A stretch of DNA of 64,000 nucleotides from an uncultured bacterium (GCA_902777855.1 CACYVN010000007.1:1-64000); one strand, 5' to 3'; shown: positions 25,161 through 34,336, numbered from the stretch's first letter. Translations and numbers: made by a program. The notes: generated by a model not told the origin, from the letters alone.

Positions 25161-26231
25161 ATGACTGATGCATTAAAATTACAACCGCTTGGAATAGGTT
25201 CGCTTCCACACAAAAATCCCGATGAAGCGATGGTGGTTGTTGCGAAAAATTTTGCACAAATTCCGTTTTTCCCTCAACTTGCTAATATCAGCAGAAATGA
25301 AGACATGATGCTTCAGTTTTTGGAAGGTTTGCCGTCCTTTTCCCCCGATAGTTCAGAAAAATTTGTCCTGAATAGCGATAATGACGAATTTTTGATTGGT
25401 TTAGAGGAATTTTTCAGTGATTACGAAGAAATCATTTCTGATATCAATTCACCGCTTTTAGATAAATATGCTATCACTTCAAAATCATCTTCTACCTTTA
25501 AAAAATTTGAGCAATTTATAAAAGAAAATAAACCGCAATATGCAAAAGGTCAAATAGTCGGTGCGTTCACGCTTTGTACTACATTAAACGATCAAAACGG
25601 CAGAGCTTTAATTTATGATGAAACTTTGAGAGATATCGTAGTAAAACTCTTAACACTCAAGGTCTTATGGCAGATTAAAAGAATAAAAGATGCCAACCAC
25701 GATACGACTCCGATAATTTTTATGGATGAACCGTCGGTCAGTCAAATTGGCTCATCAGCGTACTTAACAATATCTGAAAAAGAAGTAATCTCAATATTAA
25801 AAGAGATTTCGGATATAATAAAATCGTACGGGGCATTGAGTGCCATTCACTGTTGCGGAAAATGTGACTGGCGCATACCTATTAAAACAGGTGTTAATAT
25901 CATAAATTTTGATGCCTATACCTACGGACAAAATTTTAATGCCTACCACAAAGAGATTTCAAAATTTTTGAATAACGGCGGGAAAATTGCGTGGGGATTT
26001 GTACCTACGCTTGACGGTGAGATTTTGCGTAAATTAAACTTGGAAGTCTTGGTGCAAAAATTTCATGAGAGTGTAAATTATTTGACTAAAAACGGGATAA
26101 ATGAGAAACTTATAATTGATAATTCATTGATAACATCGTCCTGCGGGGCGGGAGGTCTGTGCATAAAAGATGCGGAGCTTGCAATGCGTTTAGTCAAAGA
26201 ATTATCGGACAGATTAAAAAGTGAGGTTTAG
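25161..26231 (+). CDS. MetE/uroporphyrinogen-decarboxylase-like methyltransferase
   Basis: A 356-aa TIM-barrel protein from the ATG at 25161; GAAAGG lies 11 nt upstream, and the in-frame TTG at 25107 lies inside the repeat. The beginning LQPLGIGSLPH matches the cobalamin-independent methionine-synthase II family (COG0620). SAIHCCGKCDW (about 228-238) gives His-Cys zinc ligands and SSCGAGGL (about 334-341) the third cysteine, so a zinc-bound thiol methyl acceptor is plausible. It is too short to be full MetE. Stop and next gene are 3 nt apart, linking it to a CooC-like ATPase, which suggests corrinoid or C1 metabolism. Confidence 0.75.
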   Translation: MTDALKLQPLGIGSLPHKNPDEAMVVVAKNFAQIPFFPQLANISRNEDMMLQFLEGLPSFSPDSSEKFVLNSDNDEFLIGLEEFFSDYEEIISDINSPLLDKYAITSKSSSTFKKFEQFIKENKPQYAKGQIVGAFTLCTTLNDQNGRALIYDETLRDIVVKLLTLKVLWQIKRIKDANHDTTPIIFMDEPSVSQIGSSAYLTISEKEVISILKEISDIIKSYGALSAIHCCGKCDWRIPIKTGVNIINFDAYTYGQNFNAYHKEISKFLNNGGKIAWGFVPTLDGEILRKLNLEVLVQKFHESVNYLTKNGINEKLIIDNSLITSSCGAGGLCIKDAELAMRLVKELSDRLKSEV

Positions 26232-26234
26232 ATT

Positions 26235-26978
26235 TTGACGGTAAAACTGGCTGTTACGGGTAAAGGCGGAAGTGGAAAAACAACTATTGTAAAAGCATTT
26301 ATGCATATTTTTGAAGAAATGTACCCCGATAAATCCATTCTGCTTTTTGATAATGACCTTACAAGCGAACTCGCTCATAGTTTCGGGCTTGATATAAGAA
26401 ACACAATTTACGGTATTAGGAGCGGAAAACACGAATACAAAACCGGAATCCCAGATGATATGAGCAAATCAGAGTTTATCGAATGGGCACTGGAGGAAAT
26501 TCTTGTCCCGATAAACGATAACGTTGATATTATTGAATCGTGGTTTGTAGGTTCAAAAGACTGTCGCTGTCCTATTACAAAGCAGATTAATGATGCGGTA
26601 GAAAAACTCATTAATCGTTATGATTTTGTAATTTTTGACTGCGAATTTGATCTCAAATACTTAAATCAGCTTGTTGATATTGAAATTGATTCAACTATTA
26701 TTGTTGCCAATCCGTCAGAAGAATCTGCGCATTTGGCTCAGCGTATAAAAGAATTTAGCGCAAAACATGCGGCAGGTACACAGTTAGGGGTTGTGGTAAA
26801 TAAAGTTGATAACAGTAAAATGCTTGCTCTGTCTGAACTTCTGCACAAATACGATTTGGATATTTTAGGCGCAATTCCTTACGATAGCGAACTTGAAAAA
26901 AATCCTATCTCAAGAGAATCCGTCGTGGTTCAGAATGCGGTTAAGGCGTTTTATTCAAGGCTGAATTTACCGCAGTAA
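26235..26978 (+). CDS. CooC-like P-loop ATPase (metal-insertion or corrinoid maturation type)
   Basis: A 247-aa MinD/ParA-superfamily ATPase. Deviant Walker A GKGGSGKTT at about 9-17, a KDCRCP motif near residue 113 (the CxC that binds a bridging metal in CooC dimers), FDCEFD as Walker B-like and VVNKVDN for base recognition. CooC proteins insert nickel into CO dehydrogenase; relatives activate corrinoid proteins. The start is TTG at 26235 with GAGG 8 nt upstream, 3 nt after the preceding stop. No CODH genes are visible here. Confidence 0.8.
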   Translation: MTVKLAVTGKGGSGKTTIVKAFMHIFEEMYPDKSILLFDNDLTSELAHSFGLDIRNTIYGIRSGKHEYKTGIPDDMSKSEFIEWALEEILVPINDNVDIIESWFVGSKDCRCPITKQINDAVEKLINRYDFVIFDCEFDLKYLNQLVDIEIDSTIIVANPSEESAHLAQRIKEFSAKHAAGTQLGVVVNKVDNSKMLALSELLHKYDLDILGAIPYDSELEKNPISRESVVVQNAVKAFYSRLNLPQ

Positions 26979-26985
26979 AATATTT

Positions 26986-27020
26986 GTCATTGCGAGCGAA
27001 TGTAATGAGCGTGGCAATCT
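26986..27020 (+). repeat. Half copy of the GTCATTGCGAG repeat
   Basis: GTCATTGCGAG ... TAATGAGC ... GTGGCAATC matches the inner part of the element at 956-1191. It directly follows the CooC-like gene, and no inverted partner is nearby. Confidence 0.6.
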
Positions 27021-27178
27021 AATTAGTTCAATTATGTTAAATTGCTGATTTAATGTGATTACTATGGCACATTGTGTCTCGTAATAGCATTAATATTTCT
27101 TAATATTTGAGCAAATTTTGTAAATTTTTTAAAAATTTTGTACTTAATTAATATATAAGGGAAAAATTAAGGATAATT

Positions 27179-27403
27179 ATGGGAATTAATGTTTCAAAAT
27201 TATTTGGTTCAAATGTTATAGCCGGTACCCGTGGAAATGTACCTGCACAAAAAGTTGTATCTAATCCTATACAAAATAAAGGTTTATATGCATCAATCAG
27301 TAATCTGGACAAAACATACGGTCAGTCTCCTGTAGTTGAAGATTATGCCAACGCAGGTAAATATTTTGGAGACCCGGTATTGAAACATTTAGCTTACTGC
27401 TAA
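27179..27403 (+). CDS. Small hypothetical protein, 74 aa
   Basis: The ATG at 27179 follows AAGGATAATT, a good ribosome site. The protein is Gly/Asn/Val-rich with one terminal cysteine and no membrane helix or domain I recognise. It lies in a small-gene region (27.1-28.8 kb) of lineage-specific proteins. Confidence 0.6.
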   Translation: MGINVSKLFGSNVIAGTRGNVPAQKVVSNPIQNKGLYASISNLDKTYGQSPVVEDYANAGKYFGDPVLKHLAYC

Positions 27404-27603
27404 GATAAAATATCTAATTTATTGGCAGTTGTAGCATTTTTAACATTCGGATGAAAAGGATTAAAAGTACTTAAACTCTTTTGGTTTATAAAATCAAAAG
27501 AGTTTTTCTGTGCAAAGTGTGAATTTTTGGTTTCAAACAATTGCACAGGTTCTACAGCAAATATATGCTGCCTTTGTACTGCATTTATCGAATTGTTCAT
27601 CAT
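27400..27603 (-). CDS. Possible small protein convergent with the 74-aa gene
   Basis: A 67-aa reading frame from ATG at 27603, with AAGAAAAG about 8 nt upstream. Its composition (Asn, Phe, Gln, His rich) resembles the small proteins of this lineage, and it ends overlapping the neighbouring stop by 4 nt. There is no domain and support is thin. Confidence 0.35.
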   Translation of the reverse strand: MMNNSINAVQRQHIFAVEPVQLFETKNSHFAQKNSFDFINQKSLSTFNPFHPNVKNATTANKLDILS

Positions 27604-27833
27604 AATCAATCTTTTCTTGGGTATCTGTAAATATAAAAAAAATAGAAAATTTTATATTTCAAATTTAGAATTTTTTGTTACATTTTTAACATTAAATAAA
27701 ATTATTTTCATAAAATATTATTTATATGAATATTACAATTTATTAATAATTTCTCTTTTCGTGAAATTCTTTAAAATGATTTTACTTTATATAAGAGTTG
27801 AAGTTTAAAGATGAAGTTTAAGGAGATAGAGTT

Positions 27834-27986
27834 ATGCCTGAAATTTATTTTTGTTTCCATAATATGGTTTATGGATTTAAATTATTTGCAAAAGAAGATA
27901 AGAGTATTGTACAAAGATTGCAGGATTTTGAACTGAGTTTCGAAATTAATATGGAACAGAACAGAATAAGACTGTTTGGATACTAA
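27834..27986 (+). CDS. Small hypothetical protein, 50 aa
   Basis: AAGGAG lies 8 nt before the ATG at 27834, which opens a 50-residue frame beginning MPEIYFCFHN and ending RIRLFGY. The ribosome site is one of the strongest in the region. Composition is mixed rather than low complexity. No family recognised. Confidence 0.6.
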   Translation: MPEIYFCFHNMVYGFKLFAKEDKSIVQRLQDFELSFEINMEQNRIRLFGY

Positions 27987-28008
27987 ATAAAGGCATCAAG
28001 TTTTTAAT

Positions 28009-28112
28009 ATGTTAAGATGTTAAGTTCGTATCGGTTTATTAGTGTTAGTAAAAATAGAACTTATTGGCAATAATTAATCTCTGTAAGAACCTAACGTTCT
28101 ATCGTCTTTATT
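28009..28112. repeat. Octamer-based inverted repeat element
   Basis: The left arm (from 28009) reads as imperfect 8-mers GTTAAGAT, GTTAAGTT, CGTATCGG; the right arm as GTAAGAAC, CTAACGTT, CTATCGTC. The arms are loosely inverted. The same design, with shared TTAAGTTCGTATC, recurs at 61367-61499. Confidence 0.55.
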
Positions 28113-28118
28113 AATAAA

Positions 28119-28141
28119 AAGGCAGGTCTTTTGAACCTGTC
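28119..28141 (-). terminator. Hairpin with T-run downstream of the 28181-28726 gene
   Basis: On the minus strand CAGGT and ACCTG pair around a short loop and are followed by CCTTTTTATT, about 40 nt after the stop codon. Confidence 0.6.
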
Positions 28142-28180
28142 ATAATCAATTACTAATAAATGGTTTTTATATTCTCTGTC

Positions 28181-28726
28181 TTAATTTTTTACATCTGTTT
28201 TCATAACATTATGTAATAGTGCTACCGTAGCACCTGCAACGGCACCTGTAGTAACGAAAAATTCTGTAGGTCTGAAATGTTTTGTAGCAAGTTTGTATGA
28301 CTCAACCGCTTTATTTGCTATTTTTTCGGCTTGTAATCTTGCTTCATAGAAAAGCGATTTGAGTTCTTTCATACTTTCAGGATCTTTTTCGTTCATTGTG
28401 CGGAACGCTTTTAGGATTCTGTTTTTTCCTATTTTGTCTCCGCTTTTTAAACCGTCATAGGTGCTAACAAATACATCTTCGGCTAATGATTTGTTCTTTT
28501 TGGATTTAATTTCGTCTATGTAAGATCTTGTCCAAGGGCTAAATGTTTCTTTTGTTTTTTTAATTTCATTTTGGGCATGTATATATTCTTTTGTAGTTTT
28601 TTCATCTTCATTGAGGGGGTAACCATATTTCAACGCCCAGCCGATAGTAGCACCAACTGCCGCTCCTTTTGCCATCGGAACGAGACAAGTATTTTGTGAA
28701 TAGCTATTTACTGCTTCTACTGCCAT
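28181..28726 (-). CDS. Hypothetical protein with glycine-zipper segments
   Basis: A 181-aa protein from the ATG at 28726; AAAAGGAT lies 8 nt upstream, whereas the longer in-frame start at 28762 has none. An N-terminal segment (KGAAVGATIGWALKYG) and a C-terminal one (VTTGAVAGATVALLHNVM) are Gly/Ala zippers that could insert in or associate with membranes; between them is a charged helical region. No family recognised. Confidence 0.6.
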   Translation of the reverse strand: MAVEAVNSYSQNTCLVPMAKGAAVGATIGWALKYGYPLNEDEKTTKEYIHAQNEIKKTKETFSPWTRSYIDEIKSKKNKSLAEDVFVSTYDGLKSGDKIGKNRILKAFRTMNEKDPESMKELKSLFYEARLQAEKIANKAVESYKLATKHFRPTEFFVTTGAVAGATVALLHNVMKTDVKN

Positions 28727-28892
28727 TGCGTTGTATCCTTTTCTGAGTTGAAATGAAGACAATTACACTAACTTTAGTTAATTGAAATCTGGGAGAATCT
28801 GCACTTAAATATTCCATATAGAACTACAAAATTCAAATGAAACTGAGTAATCAGAAACTCATTTTTTTGACATTTGTAATTATATAGCAAAT

Positions 28893-29930
28893 TTATTTTT
28901 TTGTCAATACCCTTGCGAAATTTAATAATAGCATAACTGTAACAAGTGCAAGAGTAAGATAGAAATAGTATTTTATGGCATTATGGCTGGCAAATAGACA
29001 TGCAAGCCCGCCTGAAATTATTGCAACCGAAGTTAAAATAACAACGGTTTTTTTCTGTGAAAATCCGGCATGTAAAAGTTTGTGATGTATGTGTTCTGCA
29101 TCCGCAACAAATGGGGATGTACCTTTGAATATTCTTCTCAATGAAGAAAATGTTATATCAATAATAGGAACAGCAAGAACAATAAACGGTAACAATATTG
29201 CAACGGTTGCAACTTTCATAACCCCTGTTATAGAGATTGCCGCAAGTAAAAAACCTGAGAATAATGATCCGCTATCGCCCATAAATATTTTGGCAGGATT
29301 AAAATTAAATGTTAAAAATGCGAGCATAGAACCGGCAAGTATAAATCCAATCAATGCGCTTATAGGACTCGATGGAGATACAATAACCGCAAGTAAACCT
29401 AAAGTAATTGAATTTACGGTAATTACCGAACCGGCAAGACCGTCAACTCCATCTATGAAATTAACGGCATTTGAAATTCCGACTATCCATAATAGTGTAA
29501 TCGGGTAAGACCACCATCCGAGTTCTACTCCTCCGAAAAACGGAATACTGTCAATCTGAACCCCGAGAAGATATACAACTGTTGCTATTGATAGTTGCAT
29601 TACTAATTTGAATTTTGCACCCAAACCGTATACATCGTCAACGAGTCCTAATAAAAACATCAAAGATCCGCCGAGTAAAATTCCTGAAAGTAATTTCCCG
29701 TATGGATAATAACTCATTAACACAAGACACAGGAAAGTCAGCATAGTACTTCCCCAAATCGCAACTCCGCCTATTCTTGAAATAGGTTTGGTGTGGATTT
29801 TTCTTGCATTTGGCAGGTCAACGAGTCCTTCTTTTTTTGAAAAACTTATAACCATAGGCACCAAAAATACCCCTATAATATAGGCTATTATTGTTCCGAT
29901 TATATGAGCATGTGTTAATTTAATGATAAT
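28893..29930 (-). CDS. WecA/TagO-type undecaprenyl-phosphate GlcNAc-1-phosphate transferase
   Basis: It transfers a sugar-1-phosphate from UDP-sugar to undecaprenyl phosphate, starting envelope polysaccharide synthesis. Signatures: LVDLPNARKIHTKPISRIGG, DDVYGLGAKFK (catalytic Asp pair), FIDGVDGLAG, FNPAKIFMGDSGS and the HIHHKLL loop. About ten membrane helices. The only ATG/GTG/TTG starts would delete the first helix. The frame is open from 29936, and GGAG lies 9 nt before an ATT at 29930, directly after the glyA stop, so I place the start there (345 aa). A TTG at 29864 after AGGGG is the alternative (323 aa). Co-transcribed with glyA. Confidence 0.85.
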   Translation of the reverse strand: MIIKLTHAHIIGTIIAYIIGVFLVPMVISFSKKEGLVDLPNARKIHTKPISRIGGVAIWGSTMLTFLCLVLMSYYPYGKLLSGILLGGSLMFLLGLVDDVYGLGAKFKLVMQLSIATVVYLLGVQIDSIPFFGGVELGWWSYPITLLWIVGISNAVNFIDGVDGLAGSVITVNSITLGLLAVIVSPSSPISALIGFILAGSMLAFLTFNFNPAKIFMGDSGSLFSGFLLAAISITGVMKVATVAILLPFIVLAVPIIDITFSSLRRIFKGTSPFVADAEHIHHKLLHAGFSQKKTVVILTSVAIISGGLACLFASHNAIKYYFYLTLALVTVMLLLNFARVLTKK

Positions 29931-29943
29931 GGTCAGTTACTCC

Positions 29944-31182
29944 TTATTGGTATAACGGATGTTTTGCGCATAATTTCATACTTCTTGCGTGCAAATTATC
30001 CAGTGCAGTATCATTATCAGACGAATATATTGCAGATGCAATAATTTTTGCAACCTCGGTCATATCGTCTTCCATAAATCCTCTTGTTGTAACGGCAGGA
30101 GTGCCAAGTCTGATGCCTGATGTTACAAACGGACTTTGCGGGTCATTCGGTACGGTGTTTTTATTTGCCGTAATACCGACCCTTTCAAGTACATTTGCCA
30201 TATCTTTACCTGTTTTACCGGTTTTTCTTAAATCAAGTGTCATCAGGTGGTTTTCTGTCATTCCGCCGACAATATCAAGTCCTTCATCCATCAACCCTTG
30301 CGCAAGCGCCTTTGCATTTTTAACAATTTGAGTCGCATATTCTTTAAATTCGGGCTTTGAAGCCTCTAAAAGTGCAACCGCCTTACCTGCAATAATATGT
30401 TCTAACGGTCCGCCCTGCATTCCCGGGAATACGGCTTTATCTATTGCCGCCGCATACTGTTCATCACACATAATAATTCCGCCACGGGGACCTCTTAATG
30501 ATTTGTGAGTTGTGGTTGTGACAAACTGTGCATACCCGGAAGGTGACGGGTGAAGTCCTGCTGCTACAAGCCCTGCGATATGAGCGATATCGGCAAGTAA
30601 AAGCGCGCCGACTTCATCAGCGATTTCTCTGAACTTTTTAAAATCTATAATTTTTGAATAGTTACTTGCACCGCAAATAATCAATTTGGGTTTATGTTCA
30701 AGAGCCATCTTGCGGACTTCTTCATAGTCAATTTCGCCATATTCATTGATTCCGTAAGATTTAACATCAAAATACAAACCTGAGAAATTGACAGGCGAAC
30801 CGTGAGAAAGGTGTCCGCCGTTAGACAAGTCCATAGATAAAACTCTGTCGCCGGGTTTCATTGTTGCCATAAATACCGCCATATTTGCCTGTGCACCAGA
30901 ATGTGGCTGAACATTGGCATGATCCATTTTAAAAAGTTCGCATGCCCTTTTTTGTGCAAGTTCTTCTACAACGTCAATATGTTCGCAGCCGTTGTAATAA
31001 CGTTTATGTGGTTTACCTTCTGCGTATTTGTTTGTCAAAACACTTCCGCATGCTTCCATAACCGCCAAAGACGTACAATTTTCACTTGCTATGAGTTCAA
31101 TTGTGTTTTGCTGTCTGTCTAATTCTGCCTCAATTGCCTGTGCAATCTGAGGGTCTGTCTGTTTTATATGCTCCAAATTCAT
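29944..31182 (-). CDS. glyA: Serine hydroxymethyltransferase
   Basis: A PLP enzyme making glycine and methylenetetrahydrofolate from serine, the C1 donor used for example by TrmFO. The 412-aa protein has [16 protein letters not shown], the PLP Asp in LADIAHIAG at about 197, and the Schiff-base lysine in [14 protein letters not shown] (about K227). Length is standard. AAGGGAGAGTG precedes the ATG. Followed after 13 nt by the WecA-type gene. A hairpin terminator lies upstream, so glyA starts its own transcript. Confidence 0.98.
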   Translation of the reverse strand: MNLEHIKQTDPQIAQAIEAELDRQQNTIELIASENCTSLAVMEACGSVLTNKYAEGKPHKRYYNGCEHIDVVEELAQKRACELFKMDHANVQPHSGAQANMAVFMATMKPGDRVLSMDLSNGGHLSHGSPVNFSGLYFDVKSYGINEYGEIDYEEVRKMALEHKPKLIICGASNYSKIIDFKKFREIADEVGALLLADIAHIAGLVAAGLHPSPSGYAQFVTTTTHKSLRGPRGGIIMCDEQYAAAIDKAVFPGMQGGPLEHIIAGKAVALLEASKPEFKEYATQIVKNAKALAQGLMDEGLDIVGGMTENHLMTLDLRKTGKTGKDMANVLERVGITANKNTVPNDPQSPFVTSGIRLGTPAVTTRGFMEDDMTEVAKIIASAIYSSDNDTALDNLHARSMKLCAKHPLYQ

Positions 31183-31246
31183 AATTTTACACTCTCCCTT
31201 TTTTAATTAATTATAAAGTGATAAAGAAAAATTGGCAAATAATAAA

Positions 31247-31270
31247 TAAGGTGCAAAAAATTGCACCTTA
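31247..31270. terminator. Hairpin terminator upstream of glyA
   Basis: AAGGTGCAA and TTGCACCTT pair around four A. It lies about 60-90 nt downstream of the stop of the 31333-31716 gene on the minus strand and precedes glyA. Confidence 0.7.
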
Positions 31271-31332
31271 TAAACTCAAAGATTTATTATAATTGCCTTC
31301 AAATACAGGCAAAATGTATTTTTATATTTAGT

Positions 31333-31716
31333 TTAAAATATTTCTTTTGATTTTGCAATACTTCTTATTGCATCTTTCAAACCTTGTACGGTAATAGGGA
31401 AAAAACCTCTTTGTTTTTCTGCTAATTTTTCTTTATTATCCGTTAAACAAGCATAATATGCGCATTTTTCATCTCTTGGCAGCATAATTTCAACGTTTCT
31501 TTCTGCGGGTACTTTGTAGAATCCATGTATTATTCGCTCAGGAGTTTTATATGTACTTAACTGAAATGTATCTTTTTCCATTGGTTTTAATTTATCACCT
31601 TTGGGCAATTTTTTTATAAAATCAATCAAATTTGCAGGTAAATCTTTTACATCCGCAGATTTAAAGCTTTCCATGACTTCGCGAGTTGAATGATCCATAA
31701 TGTTCACTTTAATCAT
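31333..31716 (-). CDS. Hypothetical protein, 127 aa
   Basis: A soluble, charged protein starting MIKVNIMDHS, with AGGAGAAT 6-7 nt upstream. There is no membrane helix, metal cluster or known domain. It could be an uncharacterised lineage-specific regulator or metabolic accessory; neighbours give no clue. Confidence 0.6.
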   Translation of the reverse strand: MIKVNIMDHSTREVMESFKSADVKDLPANLIDFIKKLPKGDKLKPMEKDTFQLSTYKTPERIIHGFYKVPAERNVEIMLPRDEKCAYYACLTDNKEKLAEKQRGFFPITVQGLKDAIRSIAKSKEIF

Positions 31717-31864
31717 ATATTATTCTCCTTTCAATATTTGCTCCTATCATATTATAAGACCCGTAAAAATAAAATTTGTCAGTAAGAAAATAAAAATACG
31801 AAAATCATACGTTAATCCTCCTTTTACTGGGAGAGGGGATATATTAATAAACTTATTTTTAACT

Positions 31865-32338
31865 CTATCCGACAATATACAAATGATAGAAATAAGCAAA
31901 AACAAGACCGTAAGCTGCTCCGACCCAAACTTCCAGCGGGGTGTGACCTAATAGTTCTTTTAATTTCCCTCCGACAGCTTCTAAATCATGATTATAAATT
32001 TCTTCCATGACTTTATTTAAGCATGCTGCCGTTTTACCTGCTGCGCGTCTTAAGCCGGCAGCATCATACATAATTATCAGTGAGAATCCCAAAGACATTG
32101 CAAAAACAATTGAATTAAACCCCTCGAGTAATCCGACTATGGTTGAAAGTGCGATAACTGCCGCTGAATGAGTACTTGGCATACCGCCTGTTGTGGTAAA
32201 TATTTTAAAATTAATTTTCTTTGTCTGAATAGTAAATAAGATAAATTTAATTATCTGTCCGGTAAATGCTGCTAACATCCCGCAGCTTAGTGCCTCTAAA
32301 CCGTTATTTGCAACTGCTTGCCTGAAAGCTTCTATCAT
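31865..32338 (-). CDS. Divergent PAP2-family (DUF212) membrane protein
   Basis: A 157-aa protein with about four membrane helices and the signature GGMPSTHSAAVIAL (about 51-64) and YDAAGLRRAAGKTA of the DUF212/YuiD group (PF02681), relatives of the type-2 phosphatidic acid phosphatases. It may act on a lipid pyrophosphate, for example polyprenyl. Its ATG overlaps the polyprenyl synthase stop by 1 nt, which fits a lipid-carrier role. Confidence 0.85.
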   Translation of the reverse strand: MIEAFRQAVANNGLEALSCGMLAAFTGQIIKFILFTIQTKKINFKIFTTTGGMPSTHSAAVIALSTIVGLLEGFNSIVFAMSLGFSLIIMYDAAGLRRAAGKTAACLNKVMEEIYNHDLEAVGGKLKELLGHTPLEVWVGAAYGLVFAYFYHLYIVG

Positions 32339-33216
32339 TAAATCCCTGTCCTTTCGAAAATTTGTTCAATAATTTCATTGAATATTTTCGAGTTAAAATT
32401 CTGTTTTCCCATTATATCACGACAATCCGATAACTTGCAAGAAAGTTTACATTTTGCCTGTTCAAGTCCGTAGAGCGAAACATAGGTTAGTTTATTTTCT
32501 TCTTTATCTTTGCCCATTGTTTTGCCCATTTGTTCAAAAGTTGAGGTTTCATCTAAAATATCATCCGCTATTTGAAAGGCAAGCCCGAAGTCCTTTGCAA
32601 ATTGGGTTACAGCATTGAGTTTGTCATCATCTGCATCAGCTATTATTGCACCTGTTCGCATTGCAAGCTGAAATAAATCGGAGGTTTTATGGATGTGCAA
32701 ATATTCAAGAGTTTTTTCTTTATTTATAATATTCGGGTTATTTTCACTTTCAATATCCACAACCTGACCTGCGATGACTCCTCTTGCGCCGGCATAATTA
32801 AAATATTCATTTAAAACACGCATTTTTGTTACCGGTGAGAGATTATCCGAATACTTTGAAATGATTTGCGGAGCAAATGTCAAAAGTGCATCGCCTGCCA
32901 AAACTGCTATGGCTTCACCAAAAACCTTATGGTTTGTGAGTTTCCCTCTGCGGTAATCATCGTTATCCATACATGGTAAATCATCGTGAATCAGAGTCTG
33001 GGCATGAAGCATTTCTATTGCACAGGCTGTCGGAATAGCATCTTCTATTTCGCCTCCAAGCATTTTGCAGGTTTCAAGACACATCACAGGGCGCAGTCTT
33101 TTCCCAGGCAGAGTAACCGTATATTTCATTGATTTGAAAAGTGTCTGCGGTTCTTCAATTTGTATGTATTCATTTAATTTATCATCAATGAGTTTTATAT
33201 AATCATTCATCTTCAT
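32338..33216 (-). CDS. Polyprenyl diphosphate synthase (farnesyl/geranylgeranyl type)
   Basis: A 292-aa all-alpha prenyltransferase that elongates isoprenoid diphosphates. First aspartate motif DDLPCMDND at about 78-86 with the insert typical of bacterial short-chain enzymes, and second motif DDILDE at about 218; GKRLRPV and QTLIHDD are also present. Product length (C15 or C20) is not readable with certainty. It starts 14 nt inside the 3' end of rsgA, so translation is coupled. Confidence 0.93.
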   Translation of the reverse strand: MKMNDYIKLIDDKLNEYIQIEEPQTLFKSMKYTVTLPGKRLRPVMCLETCKMLGGEIEDAIPTACAIEMLHAQTLIHDDLPCMDNDDYRRGKLTNHKVFGEAIAVLAGDALLTFAPQIISKYSDNLSPVTKMRVLNEYFNYAGARGVIAGQVVDIESENNPNIINKEKTLEYLHIHKTSDLFQLAMRTGAIIADADDDKLNAVTQFAKDFGLAFQIADDILDETSTFEQMGKTMGKDKEENKLTYVSLYGLEQAKCKLSCKLSDCRDIMGKQNFNSKIFNEIIEQIFERTGI

Positions 33217-34201
33217 GTTCGTCTAATTCCCTGTATATTTTTTGTTTTTGAGTATTCCTTGCTCCGTGGCGTTTTTTTTCACTGATTTTTACGACCGATT
33301 TATTATTGTGTAATTTGTTGTGCGTTTCTGTTTTTTTGCCGTTATATTTGATTTTTTCTTTGTAATCAAATGCCTCTTTTACAAATTCAAGATAACTTTC
33401 ATATCTTGTATGGTCAATATTATCAATGTTTTTCAATACTTCACACCCTGTTTCATTAATATGCAGACAGTCTGAATATTTGCATTTGCTTTTGTATTTA
33501 TAAATTTCGTCAAACAAATAATCAACATCTTTTGGCAGTATAAAATCAAATTTTAAATTACTAAACCCCGGAGTGTCTATAATTCTTGTAAATGTTGATA
33601 CTTCAATGATTTCACAGTGTCTTGTTGTGTGTGTACCTCTGTTTAATTTTTCGCTGACATTTTGAGTTCTTAAATTGATATTGGGATTAAGAGCGTTGAT
33701 TAAACTGGATTTCCCGACACCTGAATTTCCGCACAGTGCGGATAATTTGCCCTTCATAAGTTTTGAAAAATAATCTATCCCCTCATTTTCTTTCGCAGAT
33801 GTGAATACAATTTTATATCCCAATTCGCCGTAAATTTCTTCTATTTTGTCCTGCAAATCACTTTCGTATTCCAAATCTTCTTTATTAAAGCATAAAACAA
33901 CAGGGATTTTATAATATTTTGCAAGTGAAATATAACGGTTTAACTGCCCAAAATCAAGTTCAGGTTCTTTTAATGCACTTACAACAACAACCTGGTCAAC
34001 ATTTGCGACAGCAGGTCGTCTTATGTAGCTCTTGCGTGGGAGAATTTTTGTAATTACATCTTTATCAACCTCAACAAAATCACCTGTTACAACTGAGGTT
34101 TTTTGTTTTTTCAATACATCTCTGATTTTACATGGAACAATATTTCCGTTAAGGTTAACGAAATATGAATCTGAATATATTTTATAAATTTGTCCCTGCA
34201 T
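33203..34201 (-). CDS. rsgA: Ribosome small-subunit GTPase RsgA
   Basis: A circularly permuted GTPase that checks 30S subunit maturation. The 332-aa protein has an N-terminal OB-fold, G4 CFNKED at about 119, G1 GNSGVGKSSLIN at about 165-176, DTPGFSN (G3) at about 210, and a zinc knuckle with Cys-x-Asp-Cys-x-His (CKYSDCLH) at about 242. The last about 40 residues are basic. No ribosome site precedes the ATG; TAAAAT lies exactly 6 nt upstream, predicting a leaderless transcript for this three-gene operon. Confidence 0.97.
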   Translation of the reverse strand: MQGQIYKIYSDSYFVNLNGNIVPCKIRDVLKKQKTSVVTGDFVEVDKDVITKILPRKSYIRRPAVANVDQVVVVSALKEPELDFGQLNRYISLAKYYKIPVVLCFNKEDLEYESDLQDKIEEIYGELGYKIVFTSAKENEGIDYFSKLMKGKLSALCGNSGVGKSSLINALNPNINLRTQNVSEKLNRGTHTTRHCEIIEVSTFTRIIDTPGFSNLKFDFILPKDVDYLFDEIYKYKSKCKYSDCLHINETGCEVLKNIDNIDHTRYESYLEFVKEAFDYKEKIKYNGKKTETHNKLHNNKSVVKISEKKRHGARNTQKQKIYRELDEHEDE

Positions 34202-34207
34202 AAGTTG

Positions 34208-34213
34208 ATTTTA
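34208..34213 (-). promoter_or_regulatory. -10 box 6 nt before the rsgA ATG (leaderless start)
   Basis: Minus-strand TAAAAT, six bases, then ATG; no Shine-Dalgarno. Confidence 0.55.
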
Positions 34214-34336
34214 CTAAAAAAATATATGATGTTCATGACACATGTTGCGATTTGTAAAGTTCAGGTTATATAAAATAGCAATTATTTGCGAGAATTTTAC
34301 TTTATATATTTGTAGATTTAGGTAGGGTAATATAGT

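Noticed and set aside
27527-27808. 93-aa ORF on the plus strand
   Set aside because: Very AT-rich Phe/Ile/Lys/Tyr content from a non-coding AT stretch, no ribosome site, and it overlaps the better-supported small gene at 27400-27603.
29089-29508. 139-aa plus-strand ORF
   Set aside because: Lies entirely inside the WecA/TagO gene on the other strand and has no family signal or ribosome site.
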